Assembly: GCF_001278055.1 (NCBI RefSeq)
Contig: NZ_CP010802.1
Span: 2,395,504 to 2,459,503, forward strand
Length of the DNA: 64,000 nt
Origin: Desulfuromonas soudanensis
Lineage (GTDB): Bacteria; Desulfobacterota; Desulfuromonadia; Desulfuromonadales; WTL
Direction of reading: 5' to 3'
Shown one piece after another: positions 54,043-61,509 of the stretch. The position numbers were made by a program, and so were the translations under genes. Positions within the stretch are counted from its first letter, which is position 1. Each line of letters starts with the position of its first letter. The notes beneath the pieces were generated by a model. That model saw only the letters and a list, made by a program, of their open reading frames with translations, had not been told where the DNA came from and did no database searches.

Positions 54043-55026
54043 TCAGCCTCTCACCCGATCAACATTCTTCAGAAACCAGGCATAGGTCTCCTCCACCCCC
54101 TGGCGCAGGGACACCTTCGCCTCCCAGCCGAGAGCCTTCATGGCCGAGACGTCGAGGAGCTTGCGCGGCGCCCCGTCGGGCTTGCTGGCGTCGAAGGTCA
54201 GTCTCCCGCCGTAGCCGACCACCTCCCGGACCGTTTCGGCCAGCTGCCGGATGGAGACCTCGACCCCGCTGCCGAGGTTGACGAAGCAGGGCCTGGGATA
54301 ACGCAGGAGGTGCTCGGCGAGGGTCGACTCGTCGAGATTCATCACGAAGAGAGAGCCGTCGGCCATCTCGTCGATGTAGAGAAACTCCCGCAGCGGCCTG
54401 CCGCTCCCCCAGACAATCACCTCAGGGGCTCCGGCGAGACGGGCCTCATGAAAGCGGCGGATGAGGGCGGGGAGAACATGGGAATTTTCCGGGTGAAAGT
54501 TGTCGCCGGGGCCGTAGAGGTTGGTCGGCATCACCGCCACGAAGCATGTGCCGTACTGGCGGTTGTAGGCCTCGCACATCTTGAGTCCGGCGATCTTGGC
54601 GATGGCGTACGGCTCGTTGGTCGGTTCAAGTTCGCCGGTGAGGAGGTCGGTCTCCTGCATCGGCTGCGGGGCGAGGCGCGGATAGATGCAGGAGGAGCCG
54701 AGAAAAAGGAGACGCCTGACGCCGGCGAGGTAAGCGCTGTGGATGACGTTTGCCTGAATCGTCAGGTTCTCGTAGAGAAACTCCGCCGGGTAGGTGTTGT
54801 TGGCGTGAATCCCCCCCACCTTGGCCGCGGCGAGAAAGACGTACTCAGGGCGCTCGGCGGCGAAAAAGGCCCGTACCGCCCCCTGGTCGAGGAGGTCGAG
54901 CTCGGCCCGGGTCCGCAGGAGGAGATTGTCGTAGCCTTCAGCCCTGAGGCGGGCGACGATGGCCGAACCAGCCAGGCCGCCGTGACCGGCGACAAAGATT
55001 TTCGCACTCTTTTCCATGAAATTCAT
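54043..55026 (-). CDS. fcl: GDP-L-fucose synthase
   Basis: Epimerises and reduces GDP-4-keto-6-deoxymannose to GDP-L-fucose. The 327-residue SDR protein has [14 protein letters not shown] for NADPH binding, the catalytic SSCIYP and the Y-x3-K motif in [11 protein letters not shown], plus the family signature [12 protein letters not shown]. It lies 42 bp after gmd, which makes its substrate, so the two are one transcription unit. An ATG at 55017 is an alternative start. The short CCCTTCT array at 54028-54044 touches its stop codon. Confidence 0.94.
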   Translation of the reverse strand: MNFMEKSAKIFVAGHGGLAGSAIVARLRAEGYDNLLLRTRAELDLLDQGAVRAFFAAERPEYVFLAAAKVGGIHANNTYPAEFLYENLTIQANVIHSAYLAGVRRLLFLGSSCIYPRLAPQPMQETDLLTGELEPTNEPYAIAKIAGLKMCEAYNRQYGTCFVAVMPTNLYGPGDNFHPENSHVLPALIRRFHEARLAGAPEVIVWGSGRPLREFLYIDEMADGSLFVMNLDESTLAEHLLRYPRPCFVNLGSGVEVSIRQLAETVREVVGYGGRLTFDASKPDGAPRKLLDVSAMKALGWEAKVSLRQGVEETYAWFLKNVDRVRG

Positions 55027-55068
55027 CGCCCTCTCCCGGGTTTCGAGGTCCTTTGGCGGTAGACGATT

Positions 55069-56199
55069 TTATTCATGGTAGTCGAAGGCCTTGAAGCCGT
55101 GAGTCTTGCACAGCTCGTCCCGCTGGGCATCCTCCAGATCGGAAAGGACCATTTCCGAGACGAGCTCGGCAAAGGTGGTCTTCGGTTGCCAGCCGAGTTT
55201 CTCCCGGGCCTTGGTCGGATCCCCGAGGAGCGTTTCCACCTCCGTCGGCCGGAAATACCGCGGATCGACGCGGACGACGGTTTTCCCCGCCAGGGCGCGG
55301 GCGCTCTCCGGAGCTCTCTTTTCGTCCACCGTCGCCACGATACCGATCTCGTCGACCCCCTCCCCTTCCCAGCGCAGGGCGAGCCCCAGCTCGGCCACGG
55401 CGGCATTGACGAAATCGCGCACCGAATACTGCACGCCGCTGGCGATGACGAAGTCCTCCGGCGCCTCCTGCTGCAGCATCAACCACTGGGCCTCGACATA
55501 ATCCCGGGCGTGCCCCCAGTCGCGCAGAGCGTTCATGTTGCCGAGGTAGAGGCAGTCCTGCAGGCCAAGGACCATGCGGGCCACGGCCCGGGTAATCTTG
55601 CGGGTGACGAAGGTCTCGCCGCGCACCGGCGATTCATGGTTGAAGAGGATGCCGTTGCAGGCAAAAAGGCCGTAGGCCTCGCGGTAATTGACGGTGATCC
55701 AGAACCCGTACATCTTGGCCACGGCGTAGGGCGAGCGGGGGTAAAAGGGGGTCGTCTCCTTCTGCGGGGTCTCCTGCACCAGCCCGTAGAGTTCCGAGGT
55801 CGACGCCTGGTAGAAGCGGGTCTTCTTTTCCAGACCGAGAATGCGGATCGCCTCGAGAATGCGCAGGGTGCCGATGCCGTCGGCATTGGCGGTGTATTCG
55901 GGAGTCTCGAAGGAGACCGCCACGTGCGACATCGCCGCGAGGTTGTAGATCTCGTCGGGCTGCACCTGCTGGATGATGCGGATCAGGTTGGTCGAGTCCG
56001 TGAGGTCGCCGTAGTGGAGGACGAGGTTGCGGTTCTCGACGTGCGGATCCTGATAGAGGTGGTCGATGCGGTCGGTATTGAACAGGGAGGCACGGCGCTT
56101 GATGCCATGGACGATGTATCCCTTTTTCAGCAGGAATTCGGCGAGATAGGCACCATCCTGGCCGGTGATGCCGGTGATCAGGGCGACTTTGGGGGACAT
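55069..56199 (-). CDS. gmd: GDP-mannose 4,6-dehydratase
   Basis: Converts GDP-mannose to GDP-4-keto-6-deoxymannose. The 376-residue SDR enzyme begins [20 protein letters not shown] with its NADP motif and has the catalytic TSELYG (T-S-E) and [10 protein letters not shown] (Y-x3-K) motifs. The ATG at 56199 follows AAAGGAGTTTTCC. It is the first gene of the gmd-fcl pair and the right-hand end of the polysaccharide locus; an R1 repeat lies upstream at 56346-56441, marking the boundary to the toxin-antitoxin block. Confidence 0.95.
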   Translation of the reverse strand: MSPKVALITGITGQDGAYLAEFLLKKGYIVHGIKRRASLFNTDRIDHLYQDPHVENRNLVLHYGDLTDSTNLIRIIQQVQPDEIYNLAAMSHVAVSFETPEYTANADGIGTLRILEAIRILGLEKKTRFYQASTSELYGLVQETPQKETTPFYPRSPYAVAKMYGFWITVNYREAYGLFACNGILFNHESPVRGETFVTRKITRAVARMVLGLQDCLYLGNMNALRDWGHARDYVEAQWLMLQQEAPEDFVIASGVQYSVRDFVNAAVAELGLALRWEGEGVDEIGIVATVDEKRAPESARALAGKTVVRVDPRYFRPTEVETLLGDPTKAREKLGWQPKTTFAELVSEMVLSDLEDAQRDELCKTHGFKAFDYHE

Positions 56200-56345
56200 G
56201 GAAAACTCCTTTGGTTGGGTGCGAGGAGGAGACAACTTAGTATAAAAAATCCGTCACAAAATAAAAAGAGAACGTAGGTGGCTTCCGCACCGGTCTATCT
56301 CTGCGCCCTCAACCTTGAGGACCTGACCCGAGACCTTACCCTGCC

Positions 56346-56441
56346 TCACGCGACGCCGCAACGACGCAACGCTTAAGGATCTAAAATAGGAACAAAGGTT
56401 TTCGTCGCGTCGTCGCGGGAAACAAGCCTTTGATCGGCCCT
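56346..56441 (+). repeat. R1 hairpin repeat, copy 4
   Basis: TCACGCGACGCCGCAACGAC start and GTCGTCGCGGGAAACAAGCC end. It lies between gmd and the HigA-type antitoxin gene. Confidence 0.85.
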
Positions 56442-56490
56442 GTTGTAGGGATACCCTTGCGGGTATCCTTTCCGGGTTATCGGTTTTTCC

Positions 56491-56838
56491 TCAGGCCCTC
56501 AACCGTTCTGCGTCAAGTCCCATGGCCGCAGCGATCTTTTTCAGCGTGACGGTCCGCAAGCGCGCATCGGGACGCTCAAATTTGGCGATAGCTGCCTGCG
56601 ATACGCCCAGGCGGATGGCCAACTCTTCCTGAGTGATGCCGAGATGTTCCCTCCATGCCTTGATAAGCGGTTCATCGCGCAGGATGTGCGCCTCGACAAC
56701 CTCCTGGGGGATGCCGCCGGCGCGGGCCTTTTCGGCTTCCAGCAGGGGTTGGACTCGTTTCCATTCCTCCCAGGGGACGAGGACAAAGGCGGGGTGTCCG
56801 CAATGTTCGATGGTTTGATACTCAATAGGTTTGCTCAT
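56491..56838 (-). CDS. XRE-type antitoxin (HigA-like) of a broken toxin-antitoxin pair
   Basis: A 115-residue protein. The N-terminal half (residues 1-60) is unlike HigA and rich in Trp/Glu (PWEEWKRVQPLLEAEKA); the C-terminal half is a helix-turn-helix, REHLGITQEELAIRLGVSQA then AIAKFERPDARL. It begins at the ATG at 56838, inside the stop region of the upstream toxin remnant (GTGATGAGC), so it was the second gene of a toxin-first operon. The toxin has been cut by a MITE at 56905-57065, so this antitoxin now stands alone. It may still repress its promoter at 57247-57274. Confidence 0.82.
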   Translation of the reverse strand: MSKPIEYQTIEHCGHPAFVLVPWEEWKRVQPLLEAEKARAGGIPQEVVEAHILRDEPLIKAWREHLGITQEELAIRLGVSQAAIAKFERPDARLRTVTLKKIAAAMGLDAERLRA

Positions 56839-57240
56839 CACGCTTTTTCACCTCCTCGATGCTGAGGATGCTGACTTCCTCGAAGACGTTGAACAACACA
56901 CGTTAGTGTCCCGTTTGGTTAGTCCATTCAGATAATTCTGAGGCATTTTGGTCGCTGCCAAGGCGGGTCGACGCAGGCCTAGCCAGGCTTAAGCCGAGGA
57001 GACCCAACGCAGGGAGCGGCCAAAAGGACCAGAATTAATGGACGGAATTAACCAATCGGGACACTGGTTCCCGACCCGCAACCGATGGGTATATTCGTGG
57101 TTCGCCAACGATTTGATGTTGGGACAGGCCGGAAAGGCAGCCAACCCCCGCGTTGCGGCAAGGATCCGTTCCTGAGCCGAGCGGTCGCCGATCTTTTTGA
57201 GATGTTTGAGTGCCTTGGGTTGCCAGATGACGTTCATCAT
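56822..57240 (-). pseudogene. RelE/HigB-type toxin gene split by a MITE
   Basis: The 5' part (57240 down to 57066) encodes MNVIWQPKALKHLKKIGDRS and on to HEYTHRLRVGN; the 3' part (56904-56822) encodes RVLFNVFEEVSILSIEEVKK and DEQTY, the normal end of such toxins. The 161-bp element at 56905-57065 lies exactly between, and the reading frame runs into unrelated codons inside it (CPDWLIPSINSGPFG). Joined, the parts give a normal RelE-superfamily toxin of about 85 residues. This toxin should be inactive, which may allow the antitoxin to persist harmlessly. Confidence 0.85.
56905..57065. mobile_element. MITE inserted in the RelE/HigB toxin gene, about 161 bp
   Basis: Terminal inverted repeats AGTGTCCCGTTTGGTTA (56905-56921) and, inward from 57065, AGTGTCCCGATTGGTTA, with one mismatch. 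The inside is palindromic (TTTTGGTCGCT near 56943, AGCGGCCAAAA near 57017). It contains no gene. The flanks are not clean duplications; insertion at TA in a tyrosine codon would explain them with one or two later mutations. Confidence 0.85.
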
Positions 57241-57246
57241 AGAAAC

Positions 57247-57274
57247 ATTACAACCTCGTATAACCTATTGTCAA
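57247..57274 (-). promoter_or_regulatory. promoter of the split HigB-type gene: TTGACA-N16-TGTAAT-N6-ATG
   Basis: Minus-strand TTGACA (57274-57269), 16 bp, TGTAAT (57252-57247), then six bases to the ATG at 57240. A transcript would begin at or next to the start codon, so it should be leaderless. AACCT and AGGTT half-sites flank the region. Confidence 0.7.
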
Positions 57275-57460
57275 TGGCTTAGGTTGTGCCTTCCCTCAAA
57301 AAGATCTCTCCAGGACAGTCAACGGTCGAAGAAGGAAGCCTGAGTCGGTGACTTTTCAACAGGTTGTGAGAAGATGTGGTACGGCAAGGTTGATCTCCTT
57401 ACAGAACAGCACCATATTGCTCTACTGAACCCAGGAAGTTGACACCACTATGGTTGTACG

Positions 57461-57529
57461 GGTCCGACCCGGCAGTCACCACGGGTCCGACCCGGCAGTC
57501 ACCACGGGTCCGACCCGGCAGTCACCCTC
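57461..57529 (+). repeat. R4 tandem repeat, three 23-bp units with palindromic core
   Basis: Three exact copies of a 23-bp unit that begins ACGGGTCCGACCCGGCAG. Each contains the palindrome CGGGTC-C-GACCCG. Single copies lie at 61367-61379, 63038-63050 and 63082-63094. Confidence 0.92.
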
Positions 57530-57549
57530 CCCTGGCGCTCCTCCACGCC

Positions 57550-57582
57550 TTGCGAGACGTGTCAGGTAATGCTAGTATTACC
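57550..57582 (+). promoter_or_regulatory. AbrB-MazF promoter with palindromic operator
   Basis: TTGCGA (57550-57555), 17 bp and TAGTAT (57573-57578) form the promoter. GGTAAT-GCTAGT-ATTACC (57565-57582), an inverted repeat, covers the -10. The AbrB-type antitoxin probably binds here and represses. Confidence 0.7.
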
Positions 57583-57598
57583 AAAAGGAGGTCAACCG

Positions 57599-57829
57599 AT
57601 GACAACTGCGACGAGTAAAATCACATCCAAATATCAAGCGACCATTCCGGAACCGGTTCGAAAAGTCCTGCACTTGAAAGCTGGGGACGCCATTGCCTTT
57701 GACATCGAAGACGACCAAATCCGGATCAGGAAGGCAAGGCCCCTGGATCTGGTCTTTGCGGAGGCTCTTGAAGGGACGCTGACCGAATGGGACTCGGCCG
57801 CCGATGAAGAGGCGTATCGTGAGCTATAA
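57599..57829 (+). CDS. AbrB/MazE-type antitoxin
   Basis: A 76-residue swapped-hairpin DNA-binding protein: MTTATSKITSKYQATIPEPV then RKVLHLKAGDAIAFDIEDD is the AbrB fold, and the C-terminal half (VFAEALEGTLTEWDSAADEE) is acidic and should bind the toxin. The ATG at 57599 follows AAAAGGAGGTCAACCG. It overlaps the MazF-type toxin by 11 bp if that starts at the GTG at 57819. A palindromic operator covers its promoter (57565-57582). This pair is intact; a truncated copy of the toxin lies at 60053-60370. Confidence 0.88.
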   Translation: MTTATSKITSKYQATIPEPVRKVLHLKAGDAIAFDIEDDQIRIRKARPLDLVFAEALEGTLTEWDSAADEEAYREL

Positions 57830-58175
57830 TGCCTTCGATGTCGTCGTTGTCCCCTTTCCCTTTACGGACAAAGCTACAACCAAGCACAGACCGGCATTGA
57901 TTCTCTCCGATGCTCAGACCTTTAATCAGCAGGTTGGCCAGGCCGTCATGGCGATGATTACAAGTGCCAAAAATTCGGATTGGCCGCTCGATATTGAGAT
58001 CCGGGATCTGGATTCCGCCGGCCTCCCCTCACCTTCGATGATTCGGATGAAACTGTTCACCCTGGACGAAAAGTTGATTATCAGAAAAACCGGGGAACTC
58101 GCCGGCCCGGATCAGGCCAAAGTCATAGCGGCGCTGCGCCAGCTGCTTCCCTGCCTTTCGGCCCGGCAAGAGTAG
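57819..58175 (+). CDS. MazF/PemK-type mRNA interferase toxin
   Basis: A 118-residue endoribonuclease toxin. VVVVPFPFTDKATTKHRPAL is the MazF N-terminal strand and loop with the conserved R-P-A, and SDWPLDIEIRDLDSAGLPSP and MIRMKLFTLDEKLIIRK complete the fold. I prefer the GTG at 57819 (MSYNAFDVVVVPFPF) because GAAGAGGCGTATC precedes it; an ATG at 57804 would add five residues and overlap the antitoxin more. From 57858 onward the sequence is duplicated at 60053-60475. Confidence 0.88.
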   Translation: MSYNAFDVVVVPFPFTDKATTKHRPALILSDAQTFNQQVGQAVMAMITSAKNSDWPLDIEIRDLDSAGLPSPSMIRMKLFTLDEKLIIRKTGELAGPDQAKVIAALRQLLPCLSARQE

Positions 58176-58182
58176 GGCAAAG

Positions 58183-58273
58183 CACGCGACGCCGCAACGC
58201 TTCAGGATCTGAACCAGGATCAGAGGTTTTCGTCGCGTCGTCGCGTGAAACAAGCCTTTGATCGGCCCTGGGG
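58183..58273 (+). repeat. R1 hairpin repeat, copy 5
   Basis: CACGCGACGCCGCAACGCTT start, lacking one ACGACGCA unit, and GTCGCGTCGTCGCGTGAAAC end. It is part of the segment duplicated with the MazF gene. Confidence 0.88.
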
Positions 58274-58335
58274 ACTCATCGGGAACACGGCCAGGCAAGC
58301 ACGGCAAGACCCTTGCCATGTACTGGAGGAGGGTG

Positions 58336-58686
58336 TCAGGGAGCAGCAAGAGAAGCCTTCAAACGGGACATCTCCGCATGTAACTGTGGTAGTTCCAGCC
58401 GCACAGCATCCCACACAATCCGTTGGTCGACACCAAAGTATTCATGTACGATGAAATTACGAAAATCTTTGATCAGACGCCATTGAATGGATGGAAACGC
58501 GGTCTTGACCGGTTCCGGGATATGCGCGATGGCTTCACCGATCACGATGAATTCACGCAGGGTTGCAGAATAGGTTTTGCGATCCGTGCAGAAAAAGTCG
58601 TAGTCGATACCACGCGTAAAATCTTCAATCGCACAGATCGACTCCAGGATGTCATCCAGGTAGAGAGAGACATCCCGTTCAAACAT
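58336..58686 (-). CDS. hepT: HepT-type toxin (HEPN RNase)
   Basis: A 116-residue HEPN ribonuclease toxin with the active-site R-x4-H-x-Y motif RNFIVHEY (about residue 77). Helical throughout, starting MFERDVSLYLDDILESICAI. Its activity is blocked by polyadenylylation from the MntA antitoxin. It follows mntA with an 8-bp overlap (58679-58686), the usual MntA-HepT order, and both lie downstream of the RAYT gene, from which they may be expressed. A second complete HepT-MntA pair lies at 61741-62377. Confidence 0.9.
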   Translation of the reverse strand: MFERDVSLYLDDILESICAIEDFTRGIDYDFFCTDRKTYSATLREFIVIGEAIAHIPEPVKTAFPSIQWRLIKDFRNFIVHEYFGVDQRIVWDAVRLELPQLHAEMSRLKASLAAP

Positions 58687-58969
58687 AATGGATATCTTTC
58701 ATGATCTGAGCCCTGACAAGGGGCTTGAGACTCGTTTCCGTGGCAAGATCAATCTTGTGCGGCAAAGCGTCCTGCAGATAGTGGAGCAATCCGAAAAAAC
58801 TGCGAAATTGGTTCGGGCTGTCCAGGCTGACGATGACATCGACATCACTTCCCGGAACCATCTCGCCACGGGCAGCACTCCCTGCGAGTCCGAGGCGGGT
58901 CACACCGAAGCGCTCGGCCATTTCCGCCTTATTATCCTGCATAAACTTCAGAATTTCTTCACGTGTCAT
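58679..58969 (-). CDS. mntA: MntA-type nucleotidyltransferase antitoxin
   Basis: A 96-residue minimal nucleotidyltransferase that AMPylates HepT. It has the G-S-x10-D-x-D signature GSAARGEMVPGSDVDV (about residues 35-50). I chose the ATG at 58969 (MTREEILKFMQDNKAEM), placed six bases after AGGAGG; ATG at 58972 is equally possible. It begins 24 bp after the RAYT stop, so co-transcription with the transposase gene is likely. Length is near the usual 100-140 residues for MntA. Confidence 0.9.
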   Translation of the reverse strand: MTREEILKFMQDNKAEMAERFGVTRLGLAGSAARGEMVPGSDVDVIVSLDSPNQFRSFFGLLHYLQDALPHKIDLATETSLKPLVRAQIMKDIHYV

Positions 58970-58992
58970 CATGTACCTCCTCAACCAAGGAT

Positions 58993-59997
58993 TTAAGAAG
59001 AGAATACAATAGCTTCCATCGAGTGCAAAGAGTTATCTCTGCAACAGGAGCCGGTTGCCTTGCTCGCCAATGTCGCCTGCAATCGTGCCATCACCTCGCG
59101 TAATTCCACACACCGCTCTGCGCGTTCAGCAAGTCGGCGTACTGCCGCGCTCATCGTGACCACATCCCGGCCGAACCAGCCACCAACATCCGTCAGAGTC
59201 GCCGCCCCGGACTGCACGGCCAGCCATCCCATCATTGCACGGGCCAAGGCCAGAGAATGTCTCTGACTCCGTGTCCCAAGCGCATCCAGCGTACAGTCAA
59301 ATTCCTCCAGCACCAACTCTTGCAGGCGCTCTACATCGACACGTGGACAAAACACCCCCTCAACCTGGGTCAGCACATTTTCGGCAAATCGGTCGTCACC
59401 GAGGAGACGGTTTGCATGGCTCCCGTTCTGAAACTCCTTGCGGAAACCTTCTTCACTGCCAGCCGACATAAACGCAGCATAGACCAACCGAGCCTGCGCC
59501 AGGCTGGGCTGAAATTGCGCCAGCACCAACTCTGTCGTCAACCAGGGCAGCAGTTCCTCCCCCAGATAAGCCCGATGACTGCTCCAGCAATAGTCAGCAG
59601 GCATCATCACCATCCCGACGCGGACGGGGTTGTAATGAAGGTAACGAACGAGTTGTAGCAGGTAAGCATCCGCATCCACCAGAATCGCCTTGTACCTTCC
59701 CTGGAACAGGTGTCCCGTCCGGCCCAGGCGAACATTCATCCAACGGGTGAATCGGAAAGCCAGGTTTTGCATGCCTTTTGACAAAGGAACCTGACCGACC
59801 TGCAGGGCCATATGGATGTGATTGTGCATGAGGCAGAAGGCATGAACGCGGTAGCCAAAGCGACAGGTTCCTTCTTGAAGGAGAAGGAAAAATCGCGTTC
59901 GGTCTTCATCTGTAGAGAAGACGGGCTGGCCTGCGTTGCCGCGGAAAATCACGTGATACACGGCGCCGGGGAAATGTATTCTTGGTTTACGTGCCAT
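58993..59997 (-). CDS. REP-associated tyrosine transposase (RAYT, IS200-like HUH)
   Basis: A 334-residue transposase of the Y1 HUH superfamily. The metal site H-I-H is in MHNHIHM (H60, H62), and the Tyr-rich helix AYLLQLVRYLHYNPVRVG (about 111-128) supplies the catalytic tyrosine, probably Y112. The C-terminal 140 residues are an extension with LALARAMMGWLAVQSG, as in RAYT proteins. RAYTs mobilise or maintain REP palindromes; the R1, R3 and R4 families around it are candidates. The start MARKPRIHFPGAVYHV matches the family. It is preceded by TTGACA-N16-TATCAT-N6, so its mRNA should be leaderless. It is followed by mntA after 24 bp. Confidence 0.9.
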   Translation of the reverse strand: MARKPRIHFPGAVYHVIFRGNAGQPVFSTDEDRTRFFLLLQEGTCRFGYRVHAFCLMHNHIHMALQVGQVPLSKGMQNLAFRFTRWMNVRLGRTGHLFQGRYKAILVDADAYLLQLVRYLHYNPVRVGMVMMPADYCWSSHRAYLGEELLPWLTTELVLAQFQPSLAQARLVYAAFMSAGSEEGFRKEFQNGSHANRLLGDDRFAENVLTQVEGVFCPRVDVERLQELVLEEFDCTLDALGTRSQRHSLALARAMMGWLAVQSGAATLTDVGGWFGRDVVTMSAAVRRLAERAERCVELREVMARLQATLASKATGSCCRDNSLHSMEAIVFSS

Positions 59998-60003
59998 GGG
60001 GGG

Positions 60004-60031
60004 ATGATAACAACTGGGCGCAATGTGTCAA
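60004..60031 (-). promoter_or_regulatory. RAYT promoter: TTGACA-N16-TATCAT-N6-ATG
   Basis: Minus-strand TTGACA (60031-60026), 16 bp, TATCAT (60009-60004), six C bases, then the ATG at 59997. Geometry is the same as at 57247-57274 and 61145-61172. No ribosome-binding site is possible in six bases of C. Confidence 0.8.
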
Positions 60032-60052
60032 GGTAGGAAGCCTGACCCCGCG

Positions 60053-60370
60053 CCCTTTACGGACAAAGCTACAACCAAGCGCAGACCGGCATTGATTCTC
60101 TCCGATGCTCAGACCTTTAATCAGCGGGTTGGCCAGGCCGTCATGGCGATGATTACAAGTGCCAAAAATTCGGATTGGCCGCTCGATATTGAGATCCGGG
60201 ATCTGGATTACGCCGGCCTCCCCTCACCTTCGATGATTCGGATGAAACTGTTCACCCTGGACGAAAAGTTGATTATCAGAAAAACCGGGGAACTCGCCGG
60301 CCCGGATCAGGCCAAAGTCATAGCGGCGCTGCGCCAGCTGCTTCCCTGCCTGTCGGCCCGGCAAGAGTAA
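60053..60370 (+). pseudogene. truncated duplicate of the MazF-type toxin gene
   Basis: The sequence from CCCTTTACGG (60053) onward is almost identical to the toxin at 57858-58175: the amino acid differences I count are K to R, Q to R and S to Y. The first dozen residues, the antitoxin gene and its promoter are missing; the sequence left of 60053 is the RAYT promoter side (AGGAAGCCTGACCCC). A chance ATG at 60023 keeps the frame open but gives an unrelated N-terminus. The duplication runs on through the R1 copy to about 60475. It is probably not functional. Confidence 0.82.
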
Positions 60371-60377
60371 GGCAAAG

Positions 60378-60475
60378 CACGCGACGCCGCAACGCTTCAG
60401 GATCTGAACCAGGAGCAGAGGTTTTCGTCGCGTCGTCGCGTCGTCGCGTGAAACAAGCCTTTGATCGGCCTTGGG
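60378..60475 (+). repeat. R1 hairpin repeat, copy 6
   Basis: CACGCGACGCCGCAACGCTT start, three GTCGTCGC-like units in the 3' arm. It lacks the ACGACGCA unit, like copy 5, as expected for a joint duplication with the MazF gene. Confidence 0.88.
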
Positions 60476-60519
60476 ATTAAACCAAAACAAGGTTAAAAGG
60501 TGAGTGTCCCCAGAACGGT

Positions 60520-60831
60520 TTACGCCGCCAGGATCTCCTTGAGGACTTCCGGACGTTTGATGGCAATAGCGATCAGGGATTTTGCGGCACCGGAAGGCTG
60601 GCGGCGCCCCTGCTCCCACTCCTGGAGAGTGCGCGGCGAAACGCCGAGAAGTTTAGCAAATTCACCTTGGGAAAGATCGAGCTTGTGTCGGGCCTCGGCG
60701 ATGGGTGAGATCTCAACCGGAGTGGTTCGGCCCACCTTGCCGGACTTGATCGCCCGGATGCTCTGCAGCAACTCTTCACCGATATTGCGATTGGCATCGC
60801 GCTTGAGAAGTTCTTTGTCATTGAGCGTCAT
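60520..60831 (-). CDS. NadS-type XRE antitoxin
   Basis: A 103-residue helix-turn-helix protein of the NadS/HigA type. The HTH is at the middle, EARHKLDLSQGEFAKLLGVS and PRTLQEWEQGRRQPSGAAKS, followed by LIAIAIKRPEVLKEIL. The ATG at 60831 follows GAGGAGATTGAAC; a TTG two codons upstream is an alternative. It overlaps the upstream toxin gene by 14 bp, giving a toxin-first operon. The operon starts with a consensus promoter and has a RAYT relic (R3 copy A) behind it. Confidence 0.88.
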   Translation of the reverse strand: MTLNDKELLKRDANRNIGEELLQSIRAIKSGKVGRTTPVEISPIAEARHKLDLSQGEFAKLLGVSPRTLQEWEQGRRQPSGAAKSLIAIAIKRPEVLKEILAA

Positions 60832-61138
60832 GTTCAATCTCCTCTTTAAGGGCTTTCAAAATATGCCCGGGGATGCTGTCAACAGCGCTTTTCGCGTAGA
60901 TCAGCAGGAGCCAGATCTCACCGCACTGCAGGCGCGTAAAATACATGACTCTTACCCCGCCGCTTTTGCCAGCTCCCTTTCGTTTCCAGCGGACCTTACG
61001 GACCCCACCGGACCCTTTCACGACATCCCCGGCGTCGGGAGACGAAGCCAAAAACGCCTGAAATTCCGCAAACTCTTCATCACTCAGGTAATCAGCTACC
61101 TGCCTTGTAAAGAGCGGGGATTCAATAAAAGTAATCAT
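60818..61138 (-). CDS. RelE/HigB-type toxin, partner of the NadS-type antitoxin
   Basis: A 106-residue toxin, MITFIESPLFTRQVADYLSD at the N-terminus, then a basic core KVRWKRKGAGKSGGVRVMYF and IWLLLIYAKSAVDSIPGHIL. This is the pattern of HigB2/RelE-like toxins paired with NadS antitoxins, which cleave mRNA at the ribosome. The ATG at 61138 lies six bases after the -10 TATAAT, so no leader or ribosome site is possible. The gene overlaps the antitoxin by 14 bp. Confidence 0.88.
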   Translation of the reverse strand: MITFIESPLFTRQVADYLSDEEFAEFQAFLASSPDAGDVVKGSGGVRKVRWKRKGAGKSGGVRVMYFTRLQCGEIWLLLIYAKSAVDSIPGHILKALKEEIEHDAQ

Positions 61139-61144
61139 GCGGAC

Positions 61145-61172
61145 ATTATACGTCATAGCCGTACCCTGTCAA
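61145..61172 (-). promoter_or_regulatory. toxin-antitoxin promoter: TTGACA-N16-TATAAT-N6-ATG
   Basis: Minus-strand TTGACA (61172-61167), 16 bp, TATAAT (61150-61145), GTCCGC, then the ATG at 61138. Both hexamers are perfect consensus. It lies directly behind the truncated RAYT reading frame of R3 copy A. Confidence 0.85.
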
Positions 61173-61177
61173 GTCAA

Positions 61178-61332
61178 CAAGTACGACGGTGGATGATGTG
61201 CCAGACATGGCCAGGCGGGTAATAACGGTGTGCTCTCGGCATGCGTCCCTCCCAATAATTGCATGGCAGTTTGCATTAAAATCCATTTTAGCCCCAAAAA
61301 CATGCTTCTAAGGTCTTTTTTAGGGGGTCAAA
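61178..61332 (-). repeat. R3 copy A: 5' end of a lost RAYT gene with its upstream hairpin
   Basis: Reads leftward as MPRAHRYYPPGHVWHI (ATG at 61252) and then diverges after the IHR region, ending in TGA 24 bases upstream of the toxin promoter. Upstream (61290-61332) is a degenerate form of the CCCCCAAAAA/TTTTTGGGGG hairpin. The other copies are at 61510, 62800 and 63846. Confidence 0.8.
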
Positions 61333-61366
61333 TTGGAACTTTCCGAAACAATTTCAAATGGTTGTA

Positions 61367-61379
61367 CGGGTCCGACCCG
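61367..61379. repeat. R4 palindrome, single copy
   Basis: CGGGTCCGACCCG followed by GCAGG, then a second GCAGG 11 bp later. It lies between R3 copy A and R1 copy 7. Confidence 0.8.
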
Positions 61380-61409
61380 GCAGGTAACCGGCAGGTAAAG
61401 ACCAAAGCC

Positions 61410-61509
61410 TCATGCGACGCCGCAACGCTTCAGGATCTGGAGCAGGACCAGAGGTTTTCGTCGCGTCGTCGCGTCGTCGCGTGAAACAAGCCTTTGATCG
61501 GCCCTGGGG
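61410..61509 (+). repeat. R1 hairpin repeat, copy 7
   Basis: TCATGCGACGCCGCAACGCT start (one base changed) and three GTCGTCGC-like units at the end. It abuts R3 copy B directly. Confidence 0.87.

Larger units (their letters stand above)
57241..57598. other. intergenic region between the split toxin and AbrB-MazF
   Basis: Holds the leftward promoter (57247-57274), a GAAGGAAGCCTGA word at about 57331 that also occurs beside the RAYT gene, three tandem R4 units (57461-57529) and the AbrB operator/promoter (57550-57582). No gene was seen. Confidence 0.55.

Noticed and set aside
56905-57065. Attachment-site or integron attC interpretation of the palindromic insert
   Set aside because: It has terminal inverted repeats and interrupts a coding frame as a MITE does; no integrase gene or attC core sites were seen.
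57461-57529. CRISPR array
   Set aside because: The three 23-bp units are directly adjacent with no spacers and there are no cas genes.
60023-60370. Second functional MazF toxin
   Set aside because: The N-terminal strand is replaced by unrelated sequence and there is no antitoxin or ribosome site, so it is listed as a pseudogene.
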